From Bisporella sp. PMI_857 (taxonomy: Eukaryota > Ascomycota > Leotiomycetes > Helotiales > Helotiaceae): a DNA stretch of 64,000 nt. The position numbers were made by a program, and so were the translations under genes. This document shows, in pieces, positions 1 through 10,371 of the stretch; within the stretch, counting starts at the first letter, position 1; each line of letters begins with the position of its first letter. The notes below the pieces were generated by a model, which was given only the letters and a program-made list of their open reading frames with translations, did not search any database and was not told the origin of the DNA. The stretch lies in assembly GCA_021307315.1 (NCBI GenBank), contig JAJSPD010000021.1, forward strand, positions 434,001-498,000, written 5' to 3'.

Positions 1-672
1 AACTCCAAGCTGGATGATAAGCAGAGAGATTATGTCCAGGAGCCAACAAGGCTGCTCCATCCGAAGCCGACCGATTCCTACCATGACCTTTTGCCTTTCC
101 AAGTGTCCTCAACTTGTATATACTCCCCGGAATATCCAACAAGGAATCTCCAGCTTCCACATTAGATGACGTATCTTGGCCCTTATGCTTCTCCCAAAAT
201 TCCTCCAAAACTTTCGTCTTCGAGGCATCGCCAATAAGCTCACTAATCCTGTCAGCACTTCTATCCTTACAATTAAATACCAATGAACTCACATTGCAAT
301 CCCCTTTAACGCCTCCGCATGTTTCCAGCCCCTTCCAAGACGTCCATAACTCAACGGCACTAACACACCAACAGCGCCCATCCGCGCATTCCTCTGCTCC
401 TCCTCCGCCTCCGCACTCACGAACGCGCTCAGACCCGCATACTCCCCATGCACAAAATACACCAGATCCTCTTTCACCGTATGCAGTCCGCTAGGCAAGG
501 ACTTATATTCAACGACGCCGTCAAGGGTGATGCCGGCGAGGGAGCGTTTCCATGTGACAGTGTAGCCGGCTTTGATGTCGAAGTGGATGAGGAAGAGCGC
601 GGAGATGGGAGGGAGATCGGCGGGCGAGAGGTCTAAATTGATCGGCCCTTGGCCTCGTCGGACAGCGGCCAT
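1..672 (-). CDS. DENN/LCHN-type conserved protein (DUF4484, Anr2-like), 3' part outside window
   Basis: N-terminal part of a conserved fungal protein of the LCHN/DENND11 type (DUF4484; yeast Anr2). The family is tied to membrane traffic by distant DENN similarity; exact role unknown. Two exons are visible: 293-672 and 1-248, joined across a 44-nt intron (249-292, GTGAGT..ACAG) that keeps the frame. Exon 1 holds the family's hallmark start (FLIHFDIKAGY, then VVEYKSLPSGLH and GVLVPLSYGRLGR); exon 2 ends in LSAYHPAW, also typical. The first true ATG is at 672 (MAAVRRGQG); longer readings need a TTG start. The rest of the gene lies left of base 1. No lesion seen. It is a good syntenic left anchor for the accessory block. 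Confidence 0.88.
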
Positions 673-1440
673 TGTGCGTAGGATGCGAGGGACATTGGAC
701 GTCAAGGCAAGGAGATCTGACAGGTTGCCTGGACCGGCTGTCAAGGTGTCGTGTTGGAACGGAACGGGTGTGGCATGTGGGGTTCATGGCGCCAAGAATT
801 TAGTCAAGAGTTCAGTCAACATGTTGCAGGTATCAGATAATAGGTATTCTTCTATATATAAATGCCAGGCTTCTACAGTAGACAGTCAAAAATGGTTCTC
901 AGACTAAAATTGGAACATGAATTTGAATACACTTAATCTGATGCACATATATTGTAAGGCTACGATAACCCTTTGACAATCCTCTGTGTGCTTGAAATGG
1001 CCCTCTTCTACATGACCGAAAGATATAATGAGAAATTACTTTGGGAAATGCGATTCGACACTATGACAGGGTATTCCAAAGTCATGACCTCCTTTACGCA
1101 ATCTGATAACCAGTCCATGTCATACATTTGTCAGTCTCTAACGATCCTCTCGAGCCTCCTAGCCCAATTCTTCCTACAATTAATCGCCACAAAGTTCAAC
1201 CTGCTCTACCTCGCCTTGCTTATCTTGATTATCTTCCAGAATATCGCCATTAAAATGGCCAGGCTCACCATATCACACTGGCTGAAAGTCCTCGTCCGCC
1301 TTGGTCTAATTCTCATTTCAGAGTTGGTCATCCCAAGTCCTAAACTCATCATCAGGGTAATAATCCATCGTCGATAGAGTAAGGCTGTCTTCACAGTAAT
1401 CCTCCATTCCTCTGAGGACCTTTCCTCCCCTTAAAATAAT
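673..1440. other. Intergenic, promoter side of the DENN gene
   Basis: No recognisable gene. A TATA-like stretch (tctatatataaa) lies near 850-861 on the plus strand. A 134-codon open frame at 973-1377 has no start context or recognisable domain. Confidence 0.4.
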
Positions 1441-2143
1441 GCTTTGTCAAAAAACAACTTCGAGCCACCGTTTGTGACTCTCGATAATGTTCTCTTCGCT
1501 ATGAACTTTATATTGGCCCAATTCGAAGCAGGAAACAAGGCATATAAGAACGAGCTTATAATGGCACGGATGTATAACTCCGGCTGGGGGAAATTGGACA
1601 GCTTTACCGACTAATCGCCAGTCTATGTTGCCGCGATTGTTCTTCAATTTTCACATAAATGGAATACATTCAAGAGAATTGGAACAAGGAGTGGGTTGAA
1701 TCTTCAAAGAAGCTGATGGAGACGCTTTAAGGTGAATGCAAACCTGTCGAGCTACCTGTTCCCCAGCTTCAAACACTATCGATACTAACGAATGAATTAT
1801 CGAACTGAAGGAATAAGCATCCACATCCAATACTTCTTACAGACGAATAGGAACGTTTATTGCAACTCCGGACGGTTTTGCGGTTTCACAAGTACACTTG
1901 CTTGGTAGTTAGAGGACACATAATAAAAGAGCTTTACTCAGCTCGTGCAAAATGGCTGTAGACATACTATCACTTCCTGCAACGTCAGCCGAACCCGAAA
2001 GACTTTATAGCGTAAAGATGACTATTACAGATCGCCGAGATCGGCTTGGAAGTGATGTGATTGAAGCGTTAAAGCATTTGAAGGCATGGTTTGAAATACG
2101 AGATATTCAGGGCGACCATATTTTAATAGTAGCAGTTGAATAA
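1441..2143 (+). mobile_element. hAT-family transposase relic
   Basis: Degraded 3' part of a hAT superfamily DNA-transposon transposase. Around 1486-1610 the plus strand reads LDNVLFAMNFILAQFEAG then MARMYNSGWGKLD, and about 1660-1715, after a frameshift, YIQENWNKEWVESSKKLM. The last block (1952-2143) is the hAT C-terminal dimerisation domain: ILSLPATSAEPERL then DRRDRLGSDVIEALKHLK. Stops and frame changes separate the pieces, so it cannot make an enzyme. The N-terminal BED finger and catalytic core are not seen. Confidence 0.85.
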
Positions 2144-2300
2144 TAAGGAATGTATTGGATGTATTATTCCGCTGGCAATACGGTACAATATCGACCAATT
2201 CAATATTGGCTAATACAATACTCACCACTCAACAATACAATAATATTGCGAAGCGATCATATTGCCAATATGTATTGTTTATCTTATTAGCAACACTATT
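2144..2300. repeat. AT-rich tract with repeated AATA/TATTG motifs behind the hAT relic
   Basis: Immediately 3' of the transposase relic the sequence is filled with short repeats of caata/aataca and their complements (for example gcaatacggtacaata, ctaatacaatactc, acaatacaataatatt). hAT elements often carry subterminal repeats of this kind that bind transposase, so this may be the element's right end. I could not fix a terminal inverted repeat or target duplication. Confidence 0.45.
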
Positions 2301-2565
2301 GACATAACCAATTAATCAAGCTGTCTACGTTATCATTATACCTAAATATTTTAAATTCTTTACACGTACTAGAAATATTTAGGCGCTTGGCCATTTCTTC
2401 TAACAGTGCGAAGGCTTCGTGCGATAGCACTCTCGTATTTAGGGAAAATGCTTTTCTGTTTGAAAAACTGATCATACTGCCAAGACTCTCCACGTTTTCA
2501 ATGAACATTACAATTTAACATTAACAAGACTTCACTTATATTTTGAACTCAGGAGCTGTGAAATG

Positions 2566-3886
2566 GACGACGTCGAAATGCTGCAGCCAAGACTTCTATT
2601 ACCTGCGATGGTGGCAAAGCTCTTAAGGTGCACTGTGCGAGTAAGATTTGCTCCCTAGCATCCTCTCTCCCTTGTCACATAGTATTATTGATTCATGAAC
2701 AGAAGCGGAGAGCCTCAATTCCGAATCCTGCACGAGTTGTACCGTGAAACCAACATGCCTAGCATAACGAGGATACGCCAGACTAATTGTTGAACTCAAG
2801 AAACGCAAGATACCATGCCATTGGTAATGCCATTCCATAGTTTTGTGGCAGCGCCAACGTTGATTGCAGTACATTTTAACCACATCCACACGTTGTATCC
2901 TTTACTAGATCGAAAGGGATTTGAAGAGAAAGTCGCCAGTACGCAACACAGCTACCACCTCCAAGTTGATCCCTCCTTTTCGGCCCTGTACCATGCTGTG
3001 GTTGCCCTTAGGTGCCAGTATCAAGATGGTGGACCCTTCTATCCTGGAAAAGGGATGTTATGGAAGATCTATCAAACTTCTCTGGGGCTGCTTTCCGAGG
3101 TTAGAGGGACTACTAAATGTTCAAGTGGATTTACTCAATCAATCAACTTCTGTTTCGTGACTAATAAAGCAAAGACTTTTACTGCAGTAGCGCGACTATG
3201 CTATCTAAACTATTATACACTTCAGCTGATATCAAACCACAGGCTATTTTTGCTCATAAACCATCCCGTCTCTAGATTGGGAACATGTTAACTAGTGAGG
3301 CAGCTAGGATGGCTCATTTTGTTGGTTTAATAAACCAACTTGTTGTGGTGAGAATGAGATCGTGTATCACCGCACCTTTCTGGGAATCTACATCCTTGAG
3401 AAGACGGTGCCTTTTGCCTGTGGCAAAAGCTTCTGTAATATTCCCATACCCAGTCCAGCAGGAGCCAAAATTTGCTAGGTGTTTTAGGTCCTAGCTGATT
3501 ATGATATCTGTTCTCCAGTTCCTGAAGCCTCCGATGCAGTCTTCCAAGGTTTTGATTGGGTTTTTACTATGGCTCGCTTTAGTCGCCTGTTGTCCAGAGC
3601 GTATGAGATGTTTTTCTCAATCAGCGCAACTTTGAATTCAACCGAGGCATCTTAAACTGTTATTGAGACTACAAACAATCATCTTGAACGCTGGAGGAAG
3701 TCTATTGCCGAAGGTTTTCTATCGGGTGACATCCTTCCAATTGACACTTTTTGGACCCTTTTCCATTAGGCGGTCGGGTTAAGAGTGCAGTATTACTATT
3801 ACAGTACTGTTATCACCTTATCTCAGATGTCTCTGTGCCTCATAGGGCCGACCATTAATTACCTGGAGCTCCGCAAGTAAGTCTTG
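2566..3886 (+). pseudogene. Broken Zn2Cys6 (fungal_trans) transcription factor
   Basis: Remains of a fungal zinc-cluster regulator. Near 2568-2640 a degenerate DNA-binding region is visible (RRRNAAAKT..CDGGK..C). From 2850 the middle-homology (fungal_trans) domain can be followed in three frames: FNHIHTLYPLLDRKGFEEK, VDPSFSALYHAVVALRCQYQ, then SEAARMAHFVG near 3294, YHRTFWGIYILEK near 3365, and GFDWVFTMARFSRLLSRAYEM near 3553, ending ..ERWRKSIAEGF and LRVQYYYYSTVI near 3790. Stops (for example the TAA at about 3653) and frame changes separate the blocks. A decayed pathway regulator fits the other broken cluster genes nearby, but its targets are unknown. Confidence 0.82.
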
Positions 3887-4727
3887 AATATCATCTATTG
3901 GGGGCAAGAATGAGCCTCGCCAAGATATTCTCTTCGTGCCAAGTCCTAGAGACCCAGCACCTTGGTTGAAACACAGGTTAAAGATGGAGGTTGGTATTTC
4001 AGGTGTCTGGATAATGGCGATGTAGCCTGTAGGCAATCATTGAAGCATCGGCCCTCGTGTAGCCCACAGTGGTAGCTTATAGGGTTTATGAACCTATAAT
4101 TACAGACTACGTACCACTGTAAACTAAGCATTCGATTCTTGTTCACTATCGTAGGCTACAAGAAGGGCTGGGCCTTACCGTACTCTTGGACCTCCAAAAG
4201 ATCGCCGGATCAATGGACAAAATAATCAACCTTTTGGTCAATTCGAAAGGTTTGATGATACACCTATTGCATTTATGAAACCCATATTACTGGTCAAATG
4301 GGGACAAAATAGGTCGATTTATTGATAAATCGCGATCCGGCACGCCTCACCTCTCCAGGGGCTAGCCATTTTCGAGAGGATTTGACCTTGTTAGTGGAAA
4401 GGTACACTGGGCGGCAAGCGTGAGCTCTATTAGCAATCTATGCACATTTAGCCAAAAACGCCTCGCCATGTCTTATTATGGACGTGGTGGTAATTTGGTG
4501 GCACCGCACTATTGGGTTCAGGTCGTCAAATAAGGCTGTCACGACTCTTACCGTCCATGTTCGCAATGCCCTCTATATAAAAATACCTGCACAACCCGTC
4601 TTTCACTTTATGCTAGCTAGGCTCACAAGAACGATCTGAAGTCAAGATCCACGCTCCCATCTTCAATCTACAGCTTGAAACTGCTCTTTCTCCTAGAAGC
4701 TCATGGTGTGAGCTAGCTGCTCCCACA
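3887..4727. promoter_or_regulatory. Upstream region of the GPI-protein gene with TATA box
   Basis: No coding frame recognised. A TATA box (tatataaaa, 4575-4583) sits about 150 bases before the ATG at 4728. A decoy ATG at 4703 is followed by a stop after two codons. Confidence 0.45.
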
Positions 4728-5418
4728 ATGATCCTTTCTCAACTTCTTATCTCTACGGGATGTCTCCTCATCGCGTTCTCCCATGCGCTGGAGGATAGCT
4801 CAGCCCAATTAGCGACGCCTAAAGACCTCAAGAAGAGGTATACGCTTTCATGTGAGGTATGTACCGCGTGAGCATGCATCCCTTCCTCTTGTGTACACTA
4901 CCAGCTCTTCCATCAGGCAATTGCTAAGTACCCCGTGAAGTGCCATACCATCAAGTTCGACTCCGGGTCGTGTAAAGGCTGTACCATGACTGGGCTTGGC
5001 ATGGGTAGCTGCAACGAGCCATATCACTGCGCCAGTTGCAGTACGGCGCTAAAATACTGCGAGAGTAGTCCAGGGTGTTCGTTCGATGAAGCGGAATTCT
5101 TGGGCTGTGTTGATAACTTGGGAAGTAAGTGCAATAACCCCTCGCTGTATGGACCAATGCAAGAAGATAGAGGAGTCTTCCTGTTTGCTGATAGGGCTGG
5201 CATTGGCAGGCGGTTCGGAAAATTCCTCGAGTTCGAAGTTGACGAGCTCAATAAGCAGCAGCCACCCGACGGGCGTTCCGGTTGGTTTGAGTACCAGTAC
5301 AATTTCCAGTGCCGTTACAACCGCCACGGCGAAGCAGAATGGCGCTGATAGGTTGGTGTCGGAAAATGGATTGGCGAGGTTGTTGGCACTTGTCCTTTCC
5401 ATAGTCCTCGCTCCTTAA
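4728..5418 (+). CDS. Small secreted cysteine-rich protein, probably GPI-anchored
   Basis: Predicted 181-residue secreted protein from three exons: 4728-4856, 4917-5124 and 5210-5418. Intron 1 is GTATGT..CAG (60 nt); intron 2 is GTAAGT..GGCAG (85 nt) with a CTGAT branch site about 17 nt before its end. Residues 1-20 form a signal peptide (MILSQLLISTGCLLIAFSHA). A compact domain with ten Cys follows (VKCHTIKFDSGSCKGC.., ..CASCSTALKYC..), then a Ser/Thr-rich linker and a hydrophobic C-terminus (ARLLALVLSIVLAP) typical of a GPI signal. Without intron 2 the frame runs into a hydrophilic tail with no anchor, so the spliced form is preferred. No family recognised; a cell-wall protein or effector-like role is inference. 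It is the only intact gene in the first 14 kb of the accessory block. Confidence 0.68.
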
Positions 5419-7316
5419 AGAGTCTAAGTATTGGGGTTAATACTGACAGAACAAGACCATCTATTTGTTGCTGAGTACCTGCTCGTTGCGGTTGTTGAGG
5501 CTGTTGGGAAAGGCAATTCTCGCATTGGTCGTGTTCGGTATCTCTTAGATTGAGCGCTTCGTCTAACACTACAACTAAAATGGCGCCCCTGCGATGAGTT
5601 TCTAATATGGGTATCTCTTGTAACATATCCTCACTCTCATATCCATATCCTACCAACGCTTGGAGACCATCAGAGTTATTAGGGCTGTGTCTACCAAGTC
5701 ATATCATCACCTTTCAACTACCAAATTCCCCTCTCATGCCTCCCTTGCCGCTCTCTCGAATGATGAGTGATATCAAATACGTGGAGCTTAGCCTCTCCCA
5801 TGACTTCACACCCATAGATACAACCCCAGGCCAACTAAAACTCGCCGCAACGTTGAACGGAGCTGCCGCCATAGCTCATCTGCATCGGGATTGAGAAGGC
5901 ACTGCCTTTCTTCACCGTCCATATGCGTGCCGAGGAATACAGCCATGCTAAGATTTCCCAGAAACACTGATATGAGAGTTTGATGTCGGTTAATGGCTAC
6001 TCAGATTTTATTATAGCTTACATACTGTACAAGTCCCACCTTTATGAGGCATACAAATGCGGCTCATGATGCTAATATCTATCCTATTACTCCTCAACCA
6101 GAGAGCTTATCGCCTTGTTAAACGCTTTGATCATCCCATCATACATTATACCATTGTCGCGGCACGTTCCGGTGAAGATTGCTCCATGTTGAATGATATA
6201 TAAGGCGCAATAGTAATTCGGTAAGAAGCATGTGCTTTTTGCTATTTGACACTCCATCTCTAATCGGAAACAGAACGTTTCGGAGGTCCCTAGCCAGCGG
6301 TTTACCGCTTCAAATTCTGGTGCAAATTGCGCGAGGATGTTCTCAGACCTATTTCTGTTCATATCGCCCACTTTGTTGTGGGCAATTTGTGTGTACGTTC
6401 CGTAAACCAATCTCGGAGGCTGTTTGCCTTATCCGCTTTTTGATCCTCAGTTTATTTCCCAATATATATTGTAAAAATAAACTTTTGTTTAAAACGCCAT
6501 TTTTTTTAGCATTAAATTTTTTATTAAAAACTGTATTTTAAAACTTAAAATATTAAATCTTAGCAAATATATATTATCTTTCATATTGTGACAGGCTAAT
6601 AGCAACTTGCTCAATTGACTATTACTGCTATATTACAAGAGATCAACGTAAGGAGAGAAAAAGGGGTAGCTACAAGAGAAAGAAGCTATATAGCTCACCC
6701 GTTGCGGGTCGTACTAAGCCATAATTGGCCCGTTACTGCAAGGGTAACAAGGGGCAATCCTCAACGAGAGCTGGCACGTGAATAGGTTACGTGCAGTCCG
6801 AGTATGCCCACGGGTCTAGCTTGAGCTGGTCCTTTTGCTTTTGAAAAATGAAGAGCATGTCCTGAGTAGTATGGTTTGGCTGAGCGTTTCAACTGCACGG
6901 GTTGTAGCGTATCCGGAAGGTAATCCTGATAAGAGGAACCAAAAAGACGCTGTTTGTTGAAGGCTAAATCTTCTTCATTTTCTGGTGATTATCCGTGTTA
7001 ATAGTGTTCATTCAAGCTGTTGCTGGCCAGCAAGTATAATTGAAATATATAGAAAGCACGAGGGTGATTTCTTCAAAGCGAGACGGCTCCCGTTTTGCAC
7101 CCAACCAATCTTCGGGTTTGTTCTTAAGGGAAATTATACCATGTTATGCCGCTGGTCTTCAATCTAACCTATTTCTCGTTACCTTTATCCACTCAATGGC
7201 TTCTTTTTTTTTATTGAGATTAGTTTCTCTAATCCATGGCATTAGCGAGACTATTAATCGCTTAACTTGTTACAAGTAGAAGCATGAAATTGGCTAGTTC
7301 GCAAGTTTAGTTGTTT
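5419..7316. other. Gene-free stretch with low-complexity AT tract
   Basis: No gene supported. 6460-6560 is extremely AT-rich. 6600-6830 is more GC-balanced and looks repeat-derived (it starts tgtgacaggc at 6585, LTR-like), but I could not find a matching end or target duplication. A 107-codon minus frame (6087-6410) reads protein-like at its end, with no recognised family. Confidence 0.35.
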
Positions 7317-7563
7317 TGTAACAACTCAAGGCGAACAGGGATCTCGATCCGTGGATCTCAGTAGAAGGACTAAAAGGTACGAAAAAGGTATGAACGGCTA
7401 TCAATTGTTATAACGAAAAGAGCAGGCTACAAATGGAAGAAAGGAAGGAAAACAGTGCTTTATATACAGGAGACTGGCCAGGGGCCAGTGTAAGTGAGTC
7501 GGCCCTGTCGTGTCAGGGGCCGAGACCTAGGGCCATAAGCGAGGTTGTGCCAGGGCCGTGACA
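7317..7563. mobile_element. Solo LTR with 5-bp target-site duplication
   Basis: A 247-bp element begins TGTAACAACTC and ends GGGCCGTGACA, so the tips form a short imperfect inverted repeat (TGTAAC/TGTCAC) with the TG..CA ends of LTRs. It is flanked by a perfect direct repeat, tgttt at 7312-7316 and tgttt at 7564-7568. An internal TATA motif (tttatata, near 7460) fits an LTR promoter. No internal retroelement sequence or second LTR is adjacent, so this is a solo LTR left by recombination. Short LTRs of this sort are common in Copia-type elements; that assignment is inference. Confidence 0.85.
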
Positions 7564-8029
7564 TGTTTTCCAATTGCTTTGAATTCGATAATGATTACTT
7601 GTACTACTTTATTCTGATACAATAGAGCTTGAAAAGAATGATTTGCATTTTTTGTTTGGTTTGCACTGTTTATTATGTACACTCATGTTATATGCCAATG
7701 ATTAAGTAACTTGAATCAAACTTGATTCTTATTCTCGCTGTTACTTTGCCCTAATATTCAACACAAAATATCACCAACCACTGCCTACGCTTTCCAGCAC
7801 TGTCATTTACCAGTCTTACCACCCTGGGAAGAGTATGGTGACGAAACGGTGGTAACGTCCGCCAAGTTACAACGATCCACTTTGGTGTATGTGGGGTGAA
7901 TTTATAGTTGGCAATAAGTTTCGACTATATCACCCACCCACCAATCAGGCTCCTAGGCTTGTGCTGCCATTTCCTCATGCTTTCTCTTGCCTTTCAAATC
8001 ATTAAACGTCAATACGAATATCAAATATC

Positions 8030-8975
8030 ATGTCCAATTTCTTAAAAAAGCCCAATTGCGGCCTGGTGCCTATGCAGCGACACTGACCTTCAAGCCCGAC
8101 ACGGAAGAGATCGACCTTGTTACGCTTGAGAAACACGTCGTCCGTCTGGGCCAAGCAGGGCTCTCAGGGATTACCTCTCTGTGATCCAGCGGAGAAGCAG
8201 CACACCTCAGAAATTCTGAGCGCAGTGACGTAATTCGGATCGAACGCCAAAGCTTCAACGATGCCGGATTCGAGCAGCTTCCAGTCATCGTAGGTGCATC
8301 TGCACACTCCGTCTTCGAGACAATTAAGCTCTGTCACGAAGCCACCACTTCTGGGGCAGACTATGTTCTTGTACTTCTACCCTCCTATTACAAGGCTGCG
8401 ATGACTGAAGACGCCATCTTCAACTTCTACGAGGCCGTTGCGGCCGCATCGCCTTTTCCCTTGATCCTCTACAGCTTTACTGCTGTGGTAGCGGGCATCA
8501 ATATGAGCTCTGACTTGCTGATCCGCATTTCTAAAGCCTGTAAGAATGTTATTGGCACCAAATTCACCTGTAGTGACACAGACAAACTGGCCCGAGTTGC
8601 GCGAGCAATGGATGCAGTGAAGCCGGGATATCAAGGTTCAGGATATTAGGCTGTTGCTGGATTGGTCGACTTCGCGCTTCAAGCTCTTGTAGTTGGTGGG
8701 TCAGGCGTTATTGCCGGAGGAGGAAATGTTACCCCAAAGGCATGCGTGAACGTATTTTAAGCTCTTCACAGAAAAGAAGCTCGATGAAGCTTCAGCAGCG
8801 CAAACCTTACTCTCTGAAAGAGACTGGGCTCATACAAGTGTAGGTATAGGTGCTACTAAATCTGTATTGCAGCATTATTTTAGCTACGGAAGTGTTCCTC
8901 GACTTCCTTTATGTGGGATTGCGCAGGGCACAGCAACTTTGTTAATCAGAGCTATAGAATCTCTAATAAAGTTAG
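8030..8975 (+). pseudogene. Broken dihydrodipicolinate synthase (DapA)-family aldolase
   Basis: Single-exon relic of the DHDPS/N-acetylneuraminate-lyase family, class I aldolases that use a Schiff-base Lys. Recognisable blocks: PGAYAATLTFKPDTEEIDL near 8062, PVIVGASAHSVFETIKLCHE near 8281, YVLVLLPSYYKAAMTEDAI near 8362, IGTKFTCSDTDKLARVARA near 8551 (Schiff-base Lys region, GTKFTC), and ALVVGGSGVIAGGGNVTPKAC near 8683. Breaks: a frameshift after the ATG at 8030, TGA at 8182-8184, TAG at 8647-8649, and one extra T near 8757 that makes a TAA; the C-terminal part resumes in another frame (TEKKLDEASAAQTLLSERD). Fungal members are mostly catabolic hydroxy-acid aldolases rather than lysine genes, so a role in a lost sugar-acid or amino-acid pathway is possible. 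Confidence 0.88.
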
Positions 8976-10371
8976 AGAATAGCCTCTAAAAACTTTAGTT
9001 AGACGAGCTATTGCGTTTTATTTATATGCAGTTAATAGTAGTCGGTAGTAGCTACAGCTCCTAAGATCTTACAAATATGACAAGACGGGCATTGCAGAAC
9101 TTAAATAGTTTAAATAGATGCCTTGTCTAGAATAGATGCAAAGCCACACAATATATATAGTATAAAGCCTTTTTGAGAAGTCAGCTAGGTATTTGTTGAT
9201 AGCTTGCAAAGCTATGGCGCTGTTATTTGTGAAGTGTACACTAGAGGCACAATGTAGACAATAATTTCATATTCAGACGACCCATAAAGCGACAGTATGA
9301 AGCTTCGAGGTTCCATGCTATTTTCAGATTATAACCACAAGAAGTGACCTTAAAGTCAAAGTGGACTTTCCTGCTTAATTTTTGAAGGGGAAATATTTAA
9401 CCGGATTACATTTAATTAAGGCATATTTCCTTGTTAAGAGTAAAACAGCAAAAGTTCACGTTTTTACACTTTATCATTTTGTATTATTACTAAAATAACG
9501 ACAAACTAAGAAGCAAAACATAAAAAGAATTTTCAGGTAATTGCAAGCATTTTTTATATATGAACTTTAACTGTAAAATTACTATTTCGCTGGACAAGGC
9601 GAGAACGTATGGGCTAGTACTGTACTAATGAGCAATCTCGGATAATCTCACGAAGATCCTGCCCCCAGCCCATTGTAGTAAGAAGTTCGAGGTCAGCCGA
9701 ACAAGTGGTGTTTCCTGGATGTTTCTGAGGATATTGACTTACGATTTGTGGAATTTCTCTTCTTTGAACGTGCACATCCAGACTCACTAGCTTCATCTCA
9801 TCATGTGATTTGGCAGCATCAACTCACACAGCCTTCAAATCCACCTAGATTAGGCATAAGAGCCATACCGGTTTATCCCGTGATTTATTTATGAGAGCAC
9901 TAAGAACGAAAGTATTTACTGAGAAATTCCGTCGTTTGCGCTGGGTGCGTGGTTATCTATAAATATATCGATTTCCACACACGGCAGGACGAACTGTTAT
10001 GTATGACCATCTGTCTTACTTCCTGACAGAGCTAGAAATTAACAGATGCAGTGCAATTCCGTGGAAAATGCGGCTAGTTGGAGGCGAAGCACCTGTCCCC
10101 TTCTGTGCTATTCTCCGTCTTTCATCTGCTACGCCATTGTGCCTCCCACACATTTGCGCCTGCCAATCAGATTTAATCTTTCAGTAGGTCAGTCTCCGAT
10201 ATAGGAGCGAGCTTTTGAAGATTTATGGATTGTCTACATATAAAGGACCAGCCGGTGAAACTTGTGTACAACAGCCCAATGCTCACTATTGACCATTGCA
10301 TGCAGCTAGCAACCACCCCCATACAAACGGCAAGAGCGATTACGATTGATCTAATTCAATTAAGGCAAAAC
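8976..10371. other. AT-rich intergenic stretch
   Basis: No gene recognised. Short open frames at 9614-9796 (minus) and 9999-10187 (plus) carry no known motif. Confidence 0.35.

Noticed and set aside
973..1377. 134-codon hydrophobic frame
   Set aside because: Starts at a non-ATG-like context, no family, AT-driven composition.
5086..5418. Separate gene for the Ser/Thr-rich frame at 5.1-5.4 kb
   Set aside because: It joins the upstream secreted protein through a canonical intron and gives a GPI-like tail.
6087..6410. 107-codon minus frame with protein-like end
   Set aside because: Needs a TTG start, no homology recognised and sits in AT-rich repeat-like DNA.
6585..6840. Possible second LTR starting tgtgacaggc
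   Set aside because: No matching CA end or flanking duplication could be found.
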